This document shows, piece by piece, positions 54,536 to 64,000 of a stretch of 64,000 nt of DNA. The DNA is from Viscum album (lineage: Eukaryota > Streptophyta > Magnoliopsida > Santalales > Viscaceae): the NCBI GenBank assembly GCA_963277665.1, contig OY728130.1, forward strand, positions 1,360,826,393 to 1,360,890,392, written 5' to 3'. Each line of letters starts with the position of its first letter. Position 1 is the stretch's first letter. The notes under the pieces are model-generated. The model searched no databases. It was not told where the DNA came from and saw only the letters and a list, made by a program, of their open reading frames with translations. Both the position numbers and the translations under genes were made by a program.

Positions 54536-55290
54536 AAAAACTCAAATTGTTAGTCACAGGGAGGTTGGTTCGAGAATGCACCTTGTTAAATCAATTGGGA
54601 TTGCTGCTTCCTACTTAAAGGCACCTAGGTGGTGCGATAACAAGACAAGATTATTTTTCGAGAACAATTGGATCGCTGCTGGTGCAGTTGGCTAGGAGGA
54701 GTGGGCTTCCTTCAACACCTATACCTACACACTATTACATAGGATCACAGTGTTGGATTTCTTGTTTCATTTCTGTAATGGCATTCCTTCCTTTTTGTTG
54801 TAGTTTTGGTGAATAAAAGCGCAACAAATTATTCGTTCTGTTTGTCTATTTCAAAGTGATCCTCTAATTTTTCTCTCTGAGCTCAATTTCTTAACATTTT
54901 CGCGACTTCGCTTGGGAAGTCAATCGCTGGAGAGACTCCAGCATAGGGGAAGCTTGCTGGAAAAGATCGTGTGGGAGAGACGATCAGACGAGAATGGAAT
55001 TGTAGACGTTCAGTCTGGACGATGACTAAAACAGAAAAGAGTTCATAGTTAAAATCCTATAGCCAGATTGATTTCTAACTTGGATGCAGCTAAAAATGGA
55101 AAATCGCATAGCAACCATTGAGACATTAATAGAAATATTTCAACCAACATTGTCAACGGTGCAGCAAAGCTTGGACAGGTTGACTCGCGAGACTGAGAAC
55201 CAACAAATGGCGCAGCAGTCCAAAGAACGACTTAGCCAACGAATGAGAGACATGGAAGAGCATATGATGAAACAGATAAAGGCGATCGAG
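54536..55290 (+). other. plus-strand LTR end, leader and gag start of an unidentified element
   Basis: 'tgaataaaagcgcaacaa...' to 'ctcaatttcttaaca' resembles an LTR R-U5 end. The following 'gcgacttcgcttgggaagtc' is leader-like. The frame 55084-55290 reads MENRIATIETLIEIFQPTL, then a Q/E/R-rich helix likely to form a coiled coil, as at the N-terminus of some gypsy gag proteins. Family uncertain. Confidence 0.35.
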
Positions 55291-55866
55291 ACACAACAAT
55301 TTTACTTGATTCACCCAAGCTGAGCTAGTCCAAAGAGTATACAAGGGCGATGTGCTGGTGTTCCATAATTCACTACTGTTATAAGGTTCAGAGCGGGCTC
55401 ACTGTCCCTCCTGGTTTACAACCATTCGCACTTGAGAACTCACTGCTCTCTTCCGACAAGAACGCACTGCTCCAAAAGAATCTTCCGATGATCTATATCA
55501 ACTCTAAATAGGTTCACATTGAAAGCTCCCTGTTCATCAAACAGATGAAATCCTTTCTCGTGTGAAAGTTTTGTTTCATGGAAAACACCTCCGCGTAATG
55601 CTCGTTCTTCGCTGCGTGACCTTTAAGCAGGTTACTGTTCACCGTGTGACCTTTAAACTGGTTACTGTTCACCATGCGATGTTTAAGCGATTCACTGTTT
55701 ACCGTGTGACCTTTAACGGGGGGGGGGGGGTACTGTTCACTGCGTGATGTTTAAGAGATTTACTATTCAACGCGTGACCATCTTCGCTTAGTCCACTTCG
55801 CTTAGTACTCTTTTCGAACTCCTTTCTCACTCCCGAAATTTACAGCGATGATCTTATGAGTTAATC
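55291..55866 (-). repeat. second LTR-like block of X
   Basis: Direct repeat of 52817-53395 ('gacacaacaattttacttg...' to 'cagygatgatctt.tgagtta'), diverged by many substitutions and small indels. It includes the TCAC-GTGA array (55590-55770) and a G12 run at ~55719-55731. Confidence 0.85.
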
Positions 55867-57015
55867 TTTTCCAGCACCTGTAGCTTCTGCCATTGGATGA
55901 ATAACCCATGAATACTTCTTCCTCAGCTTTATCATCAAACTTCCCCTATTCTGGATTTTTGATCTTCATTAAACACGGACTCCCAAAAACCTTGAAGTAC
56001 TCTACTGTAGGTTTCTTCTTGTACCACATTTTCATAGAGTCATGCTTGATTCTGATCTCACCAAACACCTATTCTGAATATGCATAGCTGTACTTACAGC
56101 TTCTCCCCGAAAGAATTTTGAGAGTTTGTATTCAGTAAGCATAGTTTTTCCCATTTCAACCAAGCTTATATTCATTTATGTGGCTCCATTTTGCTGAGGT
56201 GTATAAGAAGCATTGTATTGATGCTTGATCCCATGCTCGCTATACAGGATTCCAAAGAATTGCTTGTGAACGCCTTTCCGTTATCTGTTCTCAAGCTTCA
56301 TGATATGGACTTCCAGTTTTTTCTCAACTTCCCTTCTGAATATTTTGAATGTCTACATAACTTCAGATTTGTGCCTTATGAACATCACATTAGTCATCCC
56401 GGTGAAATCATCAATGAAAGCAATAAAATAAAGATCACCGTTAGTGAATTGATATCTCATCGGTTCACATAATTTTGAATGCATAAGGTCAAGTGGTCCG
56501 GTGGACCGAATCTCTACCTTTTTGCGACTTCCATGTACCATCTTCCCCTTTTGACATGTTTCATAAATAACATCTTTTTCTTTTTTTAGTTGGGGTAGGT
56601 CTCTCACTGCATCTTCCTTTGAGATTTTACTCAAATTTCTTTGACCAAGTCTTCGGCGCCACATCTTATTTTTATCTTCAGCGCTCAGATAGCAAGAGCT
56701 GCTTGGATCGCCAATTTGGAATAAGTTATCACTAGTTCTTTCTCCCTTAGTGATAATTCCTTTATCTTTTGAGCCCTTGATGACACACGAGTTTTTCCTG
56801 AAAATAACTTCATTCCCATCATCACAAAGTTGGCTTAAGCTCAATATGTTGCGTTTAAGCCCATCAACAAATAAATTATCTTTGGATTTCAATTTCCGAG
56901 CTTCAATCTCAGTTGTATCAATTCCTCTAATTTTTAAGGAGCTATCATTCTCAGAAATAACTGCCCATCCATCACGTTCTTCAATGTTCTTCAAGATTTT
57001 TGTATCACCTATCAT
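55867..57015 (-). pseudogene. Copia-3 protease end, pre-integrase and integrase (broken)
   Basis: The 220-codon frame 56353-57015 starts just after the protease active site (HMIGDTKIL-type text), continues through NILSLSQLCDDGNEV and the pre-integrase motif, reading MWRRRLGQRNLSKISK where the family has W-H-R-R-L-G-H, so both zinc-binding histidines are lost. IETC-type CC text and GPLDLMHSKLCEPM follow; the first catalytic aspartate reads S. In other frames below 56353 come YTPQQNGAT with the catalytic E region altered, and VEMGKTMLTE. The sequence stops at ~55870 against element X; RT and RNase H are absent. Confidence 0.85.
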
Positions 57016-58141
57016 ATGAGAGGATCAACCGCTGTCAAGTATCCATGACTTGCTCTTCTTTCTAGCTTTTAGAGCAATTTCATCAATAAGCGGCTTTTCT
57101 TCCTTTTTTCTTTTCCAGAACTTCCTTTTCCTTTTCAGCACAAGGAAACTGTCCTGGGAGAGTAATCATGCATCCTTCACCTCAATGACCCTGTTGGTTA
57201 CACCTTCCATAAATTTCTCCCAAGCAGTCAAACCTGTTCTGAGTAGACAGACTTGATGTACTTTTAGTCACATTGTTCGTTCCTTAAATTGTTCCTCTTC
57301 TTCCCAGAGTTGCTTCCTTTCTTTTCAGAGTTGCTCCTCCTCAAATCATGCCTACCCCAAGGAAATGACATGTTGTCCCAACAACTATAGGCTTTGTGCC
57401 CAAAGATTGCACAACACCAACAATAACCTCTGAATTTTGATCTTTCAAATTGATATGAGTTTTGTTCATGAGCAGGTTGTTGATGTCCAGTTTTATTTTC
57501 TGCTTCCTTTTGCCTTTGTGTTGGGGAAGTATTTCTTCGTAAGCTACTCTTGTCTTTCTTTGATGTATAAGAAGATTTCTCATGATTTTTCTTAGCCTAA
57601 ACTTTCCCAGTTTTAGTTTTAGAGCATGTACTATTAGTAAAAACAGATTTACTTTTAAATTTAGCAGGAGCAGATTTAACCTATCCTTTTAGGCTAACAA
57701 TCTCAGCAGCTTGAGATGATTCGACTTTAACTTCATCAACTTTGTTGAAATCTTTACTCATTCTTTTCAGAGTATTTCCGGCTTCATAACACCTTGATTG
57801 TGTCTTACTTAACTCTTCTTTCTTTTCAGCTAGTTTTTCATCAAGATCTTTCACTATTTTGTCTTATTCCGCAACCTTCACCTTGAGTTTTTTAATTCCT
57901 TCAATGTAGCCATCTTCTTTTTTGAGAAGCTCTTCTTGTGTTTAGGGCTTTGCTCAAGGCCGACCTCAAGTTCAGTTTTCAACATATGTTTAATGTAAGT
58001 CTCTTCACCCTCTTCTTCTTCATCGCTTGGAAGTTCTTCATGTTTTTCAACATGAGGCATGAGGTTTCCAAATATTTCAGGAACCCATTCTTTAGAATGA
58101 TCACTTGAGTTGGAGTAGTATTCTTCTTCTTTGCTCAACAT
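57016..58141 (-). pseudogene. Copia-3 gag C-terminal region and gag-protease linker
   Basis: The 87-codon frame 57878-58141 is acidic then basic (SDEEEEGEETYIKHMLKTE), as in the extended gag of some copia lineages. Toward 57341 lies CWCCAIFGHKAYSCWD-like text, a possible second zinc knuckle, and HGYLTAVDPLI-type text at ~57030-57050 where a protease start (W-x-L-D-S-G) is expected. Many stops. Confidence 0.6.
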
Positions 58142-59109
58142 ACTTCTTATTTTCCTTCTTGGAAACTTTTTCTTGCTCTCAACAGATTTTTTAACTTCCT
58201 TTGAATTTTTATCCCATTTATTTCTTTGTGGCTTTTCTTCTTGCTCACCATCTTATGTACTCACCACCTTTCTTCCTTGGACAATTTACTGCGAAGTGCC
58301 TAGTTCCACCACATTTAAAACATTTCTGCGGAAGTTTACCATTGTACTTATATTTTCCTTTTCCGAGGTTCTTTGAGATAAGAGCCGTAATCTTCTTATA
58401 CTCTCCCCCCTTCTCTTTCTCATCTCCAGATTCACTAGAGTACTCATTTTCCTCTTCCTTGATTTTAAGCTTTCTCATACCTTCAAATGTTATCTCCTCT
58501 ATGATCTTCTTCTTAAACGCCGAAGGTTTCTTCATCTCATGAGCAATAAGAAAGTTATGCAAAATATTAAAAGATAAATCATCTCTATCTTCCAATGCAA
58601 AAATTTTAGCATCAAACCCGCTAGGGAAGTTTCTCATTAATTTCTTGACAATAGTAGGTATCCCCAAAACCTTTGATGTTGCTAACGATCTCATTCACTC
58701 TAGCGAAATAGTCATAAATAGTTTCTTCATCAGTCATCCTTACATTTTCAAATTTACTTTTTCATATCCGCAGCTTTGTTTCCTGAACTTTCACATTTTC
58801 TTCAAAGATGCTTTCAAGTTTATCCCAAGTCTCCTTAGCTTGTTGGAGTCCCACCACCTTTGTATATACTTTATCTTTAGACGTAAGAATTGCATTCATC
58901 GCCTTGCAATCAACCTCCAAGTTTCTCTTATCAGCAAAAGTCATGAGTATCTTTATTGGTGGAAATCTGACAGTAACAACATTAACAACTTCCAGTCCAA
59001 GCGAAAGAAGATAGAAAATCATCATATTCTTCCATCTATGATAATTTTTGCAATCGAAAGCAGGAATGCCTCTACTATTAACTGAGTTCAGATTCTCCAT
59101 CCCCAACAA
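58142..59109 (-). pseudogene. Copia-3 gag
   Basis: Two frames form the capsid protein. 58762-59109 starts near ATG 59101 (MENLNSVNSRGIPAFDCKN, WKNMMIFYLLS, QQAKETWDKLESIFE). 58245-58694 continues with VKKLMRNFPSGFDAKIFAL, SFNILHNFLIAHEM and the zinc knuckle CFKCGGTRHFAVNC. They are separated by a frameshift near 58760. UBN2-type gag of Ty1/copia. Confidence 0.88.
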
Positions 59110-59139
59110 AGTACGAATCTTTCAAAGGGAACCTGAGTT

Positions 59140-59151
59140 GCTTTGATACCA
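59140..59151 (-). promoter_or_regulatory. Copia-3 primer-binding site
   Basis: The minus strand reads TGGTATCAAAGC, one change from the initiator tRNA-Met complement, two bases inside the 5' LTR. Confidence 0.88.
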
Positions 59152-59178
59152 CTTGAAGTGCCCAAGGATATAGTGTAC

Positions 59179-59591
59179 TGTTGCGGAATCGTCGGGAGAC
59201 ACAACGATAGAAATGAGAAAAAACGAAAGAAAGAAAACAAAGGACACAACGATTTACGTGGTTCGGGAAAAATCCCTACGTCCACGGGAGAGACAGAATT
59301 TCACTATGAGTCGGAAACACAAAATTACAGAGGATTTCAGTAGTAACCCAAGCCTGAAAATGGGCTATAAAACAATGGAGAAGACGATCACTGTTCGAAA
59401 AGTGGTCCGCGTCGCTACAGTGAACGGCGGCTGGCTTTGTCAAAAGCGCTACAGTAAAGTTGACTCCGAAGTCCGCACCGCTACAGTGCCTGTCGGTGTC
59501 GGTCGGTCAGCTCCGCTACAGTGGTCAGCATTGCTACAGTTGTGGGCCACAAGCATTCGGCCCAACCGGATCGGGCAACACTAATCCAACA
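59179..59591 (-). mobile_element. solo LTR of copia-like family S, minus orientation
   Basis: 413 bp starting TGTTGCGGAATCG and ending ATCCAACA, flanked by TSD tgtac (59174-59178 and 59592-59596). It matches 61491-62087 in reverse complement (shared 'gatttacgtggttc', 'gctacagtgaacgg', 'caaccaatccaaca'-like end). No interior, so it formed by LTR-LTR recombination. Confidence 0.9.
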
Positions 59592-60930
59592 TGTACCACA
59601 GATCAGTGATAATTTTTTACAATTTTCTCTAAACTGAAATTAACCTCTGCTACTTGTCAAAGTCCCGATCCTCTTGATCGTTGTTTCTCACCCTTACTCG
59701 TATGCAACATAAATATAAATAAACACAAGACACAAGATTTTTACAAGGTTCGCCCCCAGTGTAGGTGACTATGTCTTTGCTGTGTTCGGGTCTAGTCCGA
59801 GACACCAATTTTCCACTAGTATCAACAATAATTACACGTGGTATAAGAAGCTATCATCGTTTACCCAAAAGTGTTTCCCAACACTTATGTCTCCCGAAAG
59901 TGTTTCCCAAAAGTGTTTATTATACTTGTTCCCACTAGTTTCTACAATTCTCCTGCTCTTATATGTGAATAAGATGTTCAGTGGGCTCCTGGATGTCTTC
60001 GCATCACAGTGCAAGATCTTCCTCCTCAATACCAGGTCTTTGAATGCCAGAATATAATCATCAACACTGCATGCATGTCGGTCTTCTTCTCAAGCTTTCA
60101 ATTTGATCAACGTATGCATGAGGGCATGCAAGCACATGTTGTATTCTTCCTCAATGGAAAGCCTTTCAGATGATCAACATCAAGTTTTAATTGCCTCGAC
60201 ACAGATGATGAACAACAGTTGTAGATCTTCGTTAGTCTGTCATACTCTCTCTCTCTTCGATGCACAGGATAAGCAACAAAATATGGTATCGACTTATTCT
60301 CAATTTTTTCTACATTACCTCTTATTTTTTCTTATATTCACAGAATCACGTGAATATATTTTCCATATTTGATTATGGAATATCCCCCTTGAATTTTGGC
60401 ACCCTGATCTTCTCTATAATTCTTGGTCTTCAATTTTAAATACACAGGCCACTGGTCGCGATCTGCCCACGTTTTCCTCCTTGATATTCAGGCTTTAAAT
60501 ATTCACCAACTGTAGAACACCAATAACGAAGACCGAGCCTCCGTCTCTTACTTTCCATTTATCTCAGCTTCCTTTCCTGGTGATTCTCACAATCTTCACG
60601 ACCTCATCTTCTCCACGAAATCTGCCGGCATTCAATCCCCGTTGGCACGTATGTTCGCATGCAGGAATATCATCACGACATGACCTTCTCATGGTGTGAC
60701 CACATCTCAATTCACAGAACTGTCTTCAGCCTACATTTTATCCTTAGACCGCCTCATGGTGTGATCTTCTTCATGGCGTGGAAACCCTCATCTTTTCAAA
60801 ATTCAGCTTGAATCATAATATTCATTTGAATCATTGTGATATTTAATTCATTAAGGAACAACTTCAACATCGACTGACTTGACTTTCCGATCTATCTTTC
60901 GGAATATCTTCAACTTCTCAAATTTTTCTC
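59592..60930 (-). other. Copia-3 5' LTR body, no gene
   Basis: Non-coding LTR text. Two to three 'tcatggtgtga' or 'tcatggcgtgg' motifs occur at 60690-60790. Frames of up to 91 codons lack family resemblance. Confidence 0.7.
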
Positions 60931-60939
60931 GAACCGTAA

Positions 60940-61440
60940 AACCTTACGTACGAAATAGAATTCCTTACGTATCACAACGAGACTTCCAACTTTGTCAAAT
61001 TTCAATCGGGCAACCCTTACCAAAGGATTTTTTACTCTTGCGTATTATGTAAGGGTTTTGCCTTTGCACATTTTCTCCAACTAATGACCCTTACGTAACA
61101 TCTGTTAACTCTTACGTATCACATAAGGTTTTTCCCTTTGCCGCATTTATGTCTGAGGCTTGACTAATATATTACGTATGCTCAACAAATATTACGTATC
61201 ATAGTGATCTCATGCCTTTGCCATATTTCTGCAGCAAGTATCTTTCTAATGTAAAATATCTTACATACCAATGTAAGATTCTTTCCTTCACCACATTCTA
61301 GTACACACTCCACAAAATATGTTATGTATGCATCAAGTATCTTATTTATCAACGCAAGATCATTTCCTTTTCCAATTTCAGCACACTTCAGCACAAAGTG
61401 CTTCTGATGTATCATCCTGAGAAAATCTTACGCATCACAA
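60940..61440. repeat. TTACGTAtcac repeat array in Copia-3 U3
   Basis: Sites include CTTACGTACGAA, CTTACGTATCAC, CTTGCGTATTATG, CTTACGTAACA, CTTACGTATCACATAAGG, ATTACGTATGC, ATTACGTATCA, CTTACATACC, TTATGTATGC and CTTACGCATCAC, spaced about 40-60 bp, often followed by 'tttccctttgcc'. TACGTA is a perfect palindrome with an ACGT core. Confidence 0.85.
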
Positions 61441-61490
61441 TGTGATCCAACACTTCGCCAATTTTCTCAGACTTATTCAAATTTTCTCAG

Positions 61491-62087
61491 TGTTGGATTG
61501 GTGCAACCCGACCCTCTTGGATGATGTTGGGCTGAACGTTTGCGGCCCATACTGTGCACTGGGCCGCAACTTCGCGGGTCGAGCTCCATAGTGAACTCGT
61601 TGGGGGTTGCAGGGGGCCGAAGGCCCTTAACCCATTTTTTGGGCACTATAGCAACTCTGACTCACAGTAATAGAGCTGACTGGACGACATTGACCGAGCA
61701 CTGTAGGAGTGTAGACTTTGGAGACAATGGTACTGTACCTCTGTGGACTTCCAGCTGCCGATCACTGATGGCCGCGACACTGTAGCGATGTGGACTTCCA
61801 GCCACCGTTCACTGTAGCAGTGCGGACTTTCTGTGCGGTTGGTGGTACAATACTTCATCTTCTTTATTAGCCCATCTCGGGTTAGGGTTTCTTTGTGTGA
61901 AACTTTGAGATCTCCCTGTATTTTTTGCTCCTGAATTATAGTGATATTTCTACCTCTCTGTGGACGTTAGAGATTATTCCTGAACCACGTAAATCGCTCT
62001 ATCCGTGTTCTTCTTTTTCTTTTGTTTTCGACTTTTCTTCATCCGCAAACCTGTTCTATCGCTGCCACTCCTGGCGTTTCCGCAACA
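61491..62087 (+). mobile_element. solo LTR of family S, plus orientation
   Basis: 597 bp, TGTTGGATTGG...TTTCCGCAACA on the plus strand, flanked by TSD ctcag (61486-61490 and 62088-62092). Relative to 59179-59591 it is inverted and keeps ~180 bp that the other copy lacks. It contains several CACTGTAG-type sites, including the palindrome CACTGTAGCAGTG at ~61810. Confidence 0.9.
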
Positions 62088-62259
62088 CTCAGAACCTCTT
62101 CCAACCTTTTCAGGGCATCTCAAATCATTCCAAAACATCTCAAACCAATTTAAATGCATTCTTAACACCTCAAACACATCTTCAACAGCTTCAAATGACT
62201 CTCACAAATGGTTGACAACAAACACAACACACCTTCAACCTTTCCACGGGTTCACTTTT

Positions 62260-62530
62260 GAAGCTTGAAATCCATAAAAATAAGTATCAACGTAGAGACG
62301 TCAAGAATCTACTATGCTTTATAAACATCTTTATGTTCTTAACTAGTTTCATAAGTAGGTGCTTTCATATGAAGTTCATGCTCCAACACATAGAATTTTT
62401 CTTCTTGTTTAAGAATTATTCTCAACTTCCTATATCAGTCTAAGAGGTTTTTCCCATTAAGTTTCTTTTTTTCAAGAATTGATGTAACATCTTTGGAAAA
62501 AGTAAGACTTAAAAGACTATTTGATACTAC
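62260..62530 (-). pseudogene. Copia-2 gag N-terminus
   Basis: The minus strand reads LNGKNLLD, a stop, YRKLRIILKQEEKFYVLEHE, then LHMKAPTYETS and more stops, ending in DFKLQK at the Copia-3 TSD, where the text continues at 52258. Closely related to the Copia-1 gag start. Confidence 0.82.
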
Positions 62531-64000
62531 CTATATCAACAAGGTACACATTTCTTTTCGAGAGCCTTTCTAATAATAACTCCACAATTAAGCGTGCTTG
62601 ACTTGAAGTAGTGTCGGGATAGGTGACCTCCAAAAAAGTTTCTCAGAGTGTGTGTGAGTGAGGGCAAAACACACTGAAAGAACATATGTTGTTCTGTGGG
62701 GACAATTATTAGTCTAATAAGTGACCCTAGTGGATAATAGCTTGTGGTGTGCTGAGAAGACAACCAAGGTATTATAAGAGACCCATGGAGCCATATGACT
62801 AGGTTCATGACTCGGGGAGGTCGTGTTTGTGACAATTGATCTCAAAGTAAAAGTTACAGTGATGTCATTTTTTATTTATAACATAAATTTTTATTAGATG
62901 TTTTTCATGTTTCACAATCATTTAATAAGAACTTTTATTAAATATACTTGCACTAAAATGTTCATTTTGACATTCCTCATCACTTAGCTATTTTGGTAAA
63001 TCATCATGTTAATAATATCATATATGACTTTTGAATAGTTGAGTGGACAACTCCTTGCTCAATCCATCATATGAATTATTTCAACATTATTCCCTTGGTA
63101 TCCTATTTTTTAAGGTTTCTCAAGTAGATGCATCCCACATCTCACTCTAGATACTGACACTTAATCCTATTAGGGTCACCCATATTCTTCCTTATACAAG
63201 ATAATCCATGAGTACCCTACTTTGGCATGAACCTACCGGTTTGGATGATTGAGGTCTTGACAAATGTTTGCTTAACATCTCACCATCTTATCCCATGTAT
63301 TCCCTTCATGTATGCATGCTTCTGACGATTTAGTTTATGTATCCTATACCTTCAATCAAATCAACACGTTCCAAGCGTGTTAATGTATTACACTTAATAT
63401 AACTCATGATTTGTGTTACCCAAAAATAAATGGTAATCATATTCACACATATCCAAATGAATCTCATGCATGAGGTACATAAAACTCTTTCACGTAAAGG
63501 TTTAAAATCACACAAATCCAAAATCATCGCAAGAGAAAATATGGTGCGACAGGTAGCAAACCCCCACTTTTCTTGACAGAGCCTAAGCCTAGTGAAAAGC
63601 CCGACCCAAAATCTCACTATCCGCTGATCAATACTCAAGAGAGATCTTAATTCCAATACAATCTTAACACTTAATATGTATAAATCATTACCAATCTGTA
63701 CTATTGAGTTCATAACCCACACAAACAAGTCATAGTCTTGGTTGGACATAACTGAATCTTATGTTATACCTGACATGTAATTTCTTATATATGCATGGTA
63801 TGCCATTTATAAGTATTTTAAACAATTTAAACTAAAACAGTCATTCATTCATAATATAAACGCTTTATGTGCACGAATTAAATAAAACAGAGAATAAACT
63901 AAATAAATGAACAACTTATAAATCTAGACATGAGATGAACATTTATGAATATTTCATAAATAAACAATTATAAACAATTTATAATTTAAACAATCTTTAT
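62531..64000 (-). other. Copia-2 leader (runs off the window)
   Basis: About 1.5 kb upstream of gag with no protein-like frame; the 139-codon minus frame at 63330-63749 and the 99-codon frame at 62536-62835 show no motif. By analogy with the ~1.95-kb leader of Copia-1 this is probably the untranslated leader, with PBS and 5' LTR beyond the right edge. Confidence 0.5.

Larger units (their letters stand above)
52638..55866 (-). mobile_element. LTR-element remnant X (fragmented)
   Basis: Starts TGTTGGTCCCACTAGG right after the broken Copia-3 LTR. A ~575-bp block, 52817-53395, is repeated at 55291-55866 in the same orientation and looks like LTR sequence; a minus-strand TATA-like CTATATAAAG lies at ~53419-53429. 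Between the blocks, 54540-55290 looks like a plus-strand LTR end and leader of some other element, with a short gag-like coiled-coil frame (55084-55323). No pol is present, and the right end and TSD are lost. I treat this as two or more collapsed fragments. Confidence 0.6.
52259..62254 (-). mobile_element. Copia-3: Ty1/copia element inserted in Copia-2 gag
   Basis: Bounded by TSD ctttt at 52254-52258 and 62255-62259. The left LTR starts TGAAGTGCCCAGG at 52259 and the right LTR TGAAGTGCCCAAGG at 59154; the right LTR ends ...GGGTTCA at 62254. Interior gag, protease and integrase parts lie on the minus strand at 55870-59109. RT, RNase H, the end of integrase and most of the 3' LTR are missing. 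They were replaced by the remnant element X (52638-55866), so a large deletion accompanied or followed that insertion. Confidence 0.88.
59154..62254 (-). repeat. Copia-3 5' LTR, carrying two solo LTRs
   Basis: TGAAGTGCCC at 59154 to GGGTTCA at 62254. Without the two insertions it would be about 2.1 kb. It contains dense TTACGTA-type repeats at 60940-61440. No coding frame. Confidence 0.85.
39866..64000 (-). mobile_element. Copia-2: Ty1/copia element, gag only, heavily nested; runs off the window
   Basis: Minus-strand element whose gag is split into three pieces (62260-62530, 52183-52258, 42440-42989) by Copia-3 and Tekay. The LTR-like left end is ~39866-41558; the 5' LTR must lie beyond 64000. 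After excision of Copia-3 the gag text joins across one ctttt copy (DFKLQ-KQYENMDTFG), proving that these pieces are one element. No RT, RNase H or integrase text lies between the zinc knuckle and the 3' LTR, so pol was deleted or never present. A hAT MITE interrupts the region after gag. Confidence 0.8.

Noticed and set aside
58131..59085. Plus-strand frames of 113-146 codons
   Set aside because: They are antisense shadows of the Copia-3 gag, whose minus-strand frames carry the zinc knuckle.
63330..63749. 139-codon minus-strand frame near the window end
   Set aside because: No similarity to gag, pol or any family I know; it lies in the presumed untranslated leader of Copia-2.

Overview
The window is a piece of a large, repeat-rich nuclear plant genome, most likely a non-grass flowering plant. 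Three things support this: a spliced plant gene of the EER5/THP1 (PCID2) family, Ty1/copia and Ty3/gypsy LTR retrotransposons with plant-type primer-binding sites, and CACTA and hAT DNA transposons. I see no bacterial, organellar or viral segment, no CRISPR array and no rRNA or functional tRNA gene. The only host gene I can support is at 33250-34029. Nearly everything else is transposable-element DNA in nested layers, many with exact target-site duplications (TSDs).

Layout. (1) 1-11976: gene-free DNA with degenerate minisatellites, including a ~40-60 bp family. Three non-autonomous CACTA elements of different families sit in it (3843-5974, 6439-8044, 8229-10946). (2) 11982-32055: a Ty1/copia element on the minus strand (here 'Copia-1', ~1.93 kb LTRs, TSD tgatc), split in its integrase region by a younger minus-strand Athila-type gypsy element (15854-26180, 1608-bp LTRs, TSD ggtgc). 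(3) 32061-34390: promoter region and first four exons of the EER5/THP1-like gene; the rest of the gene is not found downstream. (4) 34391-38150: LTR-like sequence resembling chromovirus LTRs, holding a small gypsy element with one truncated LTR (36180-37658, TSD tccac). (5) 38929-39865: decayed plus-strand hAT transposase. (6) ~39866 to the window end: a second copia element ('Copia-2', gag only) cut into pieces by a hAT MITE (41991-42431, TSD atttgtat), a Tekay/Del-type chromovirus (42995-52177, TSD tctcg) and a third copia element ('Copia-3', 52259-62254, TSD ctttt). Copia-3 in turn carries a further LTR-element remnant ('X', 52638-55866) and two solo LTRs of one family in opposite orientation (59179-59591, TSD tgtac; 61491-62087, TSD ctcag).

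How the parts relate. Nesting gives a relative chronology. Copia-1 is older than Athila, and its LTRs are visibly more diverged than Athila's. Copia-2 is older than the MITE, Tekay and Copia-3; Copia-3 is older than X and the solo LTRs. No element looks autonomous: every pol region has stops, frameshifts or lost catalytic residues. Athila is the best preserved, with an open 883-codon gag-protease frame and all RT and integrase catalytic residues still readable. Several stops fit C-to-T or G-to-A change of tryptophan, arginine or glutamine codons, as expected for methylated, silenced repeats.

The most unusual theme is that five otherwise dissimilar LTR families each carry dense arrays of short interrupted palindromes (TACACGRCGTGTA, GCACGGTTT/AAACCGTGC, TCAC-GTGA, TTACGTA, CACTGTAGCAGTG), often just upstream of the likely TATA box. 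All three CACTA families also carry a tRNA-like A-box/B-box module. No complete new biological system is evident. These arrays and the fate of the EER5-like gene deserve the second look.
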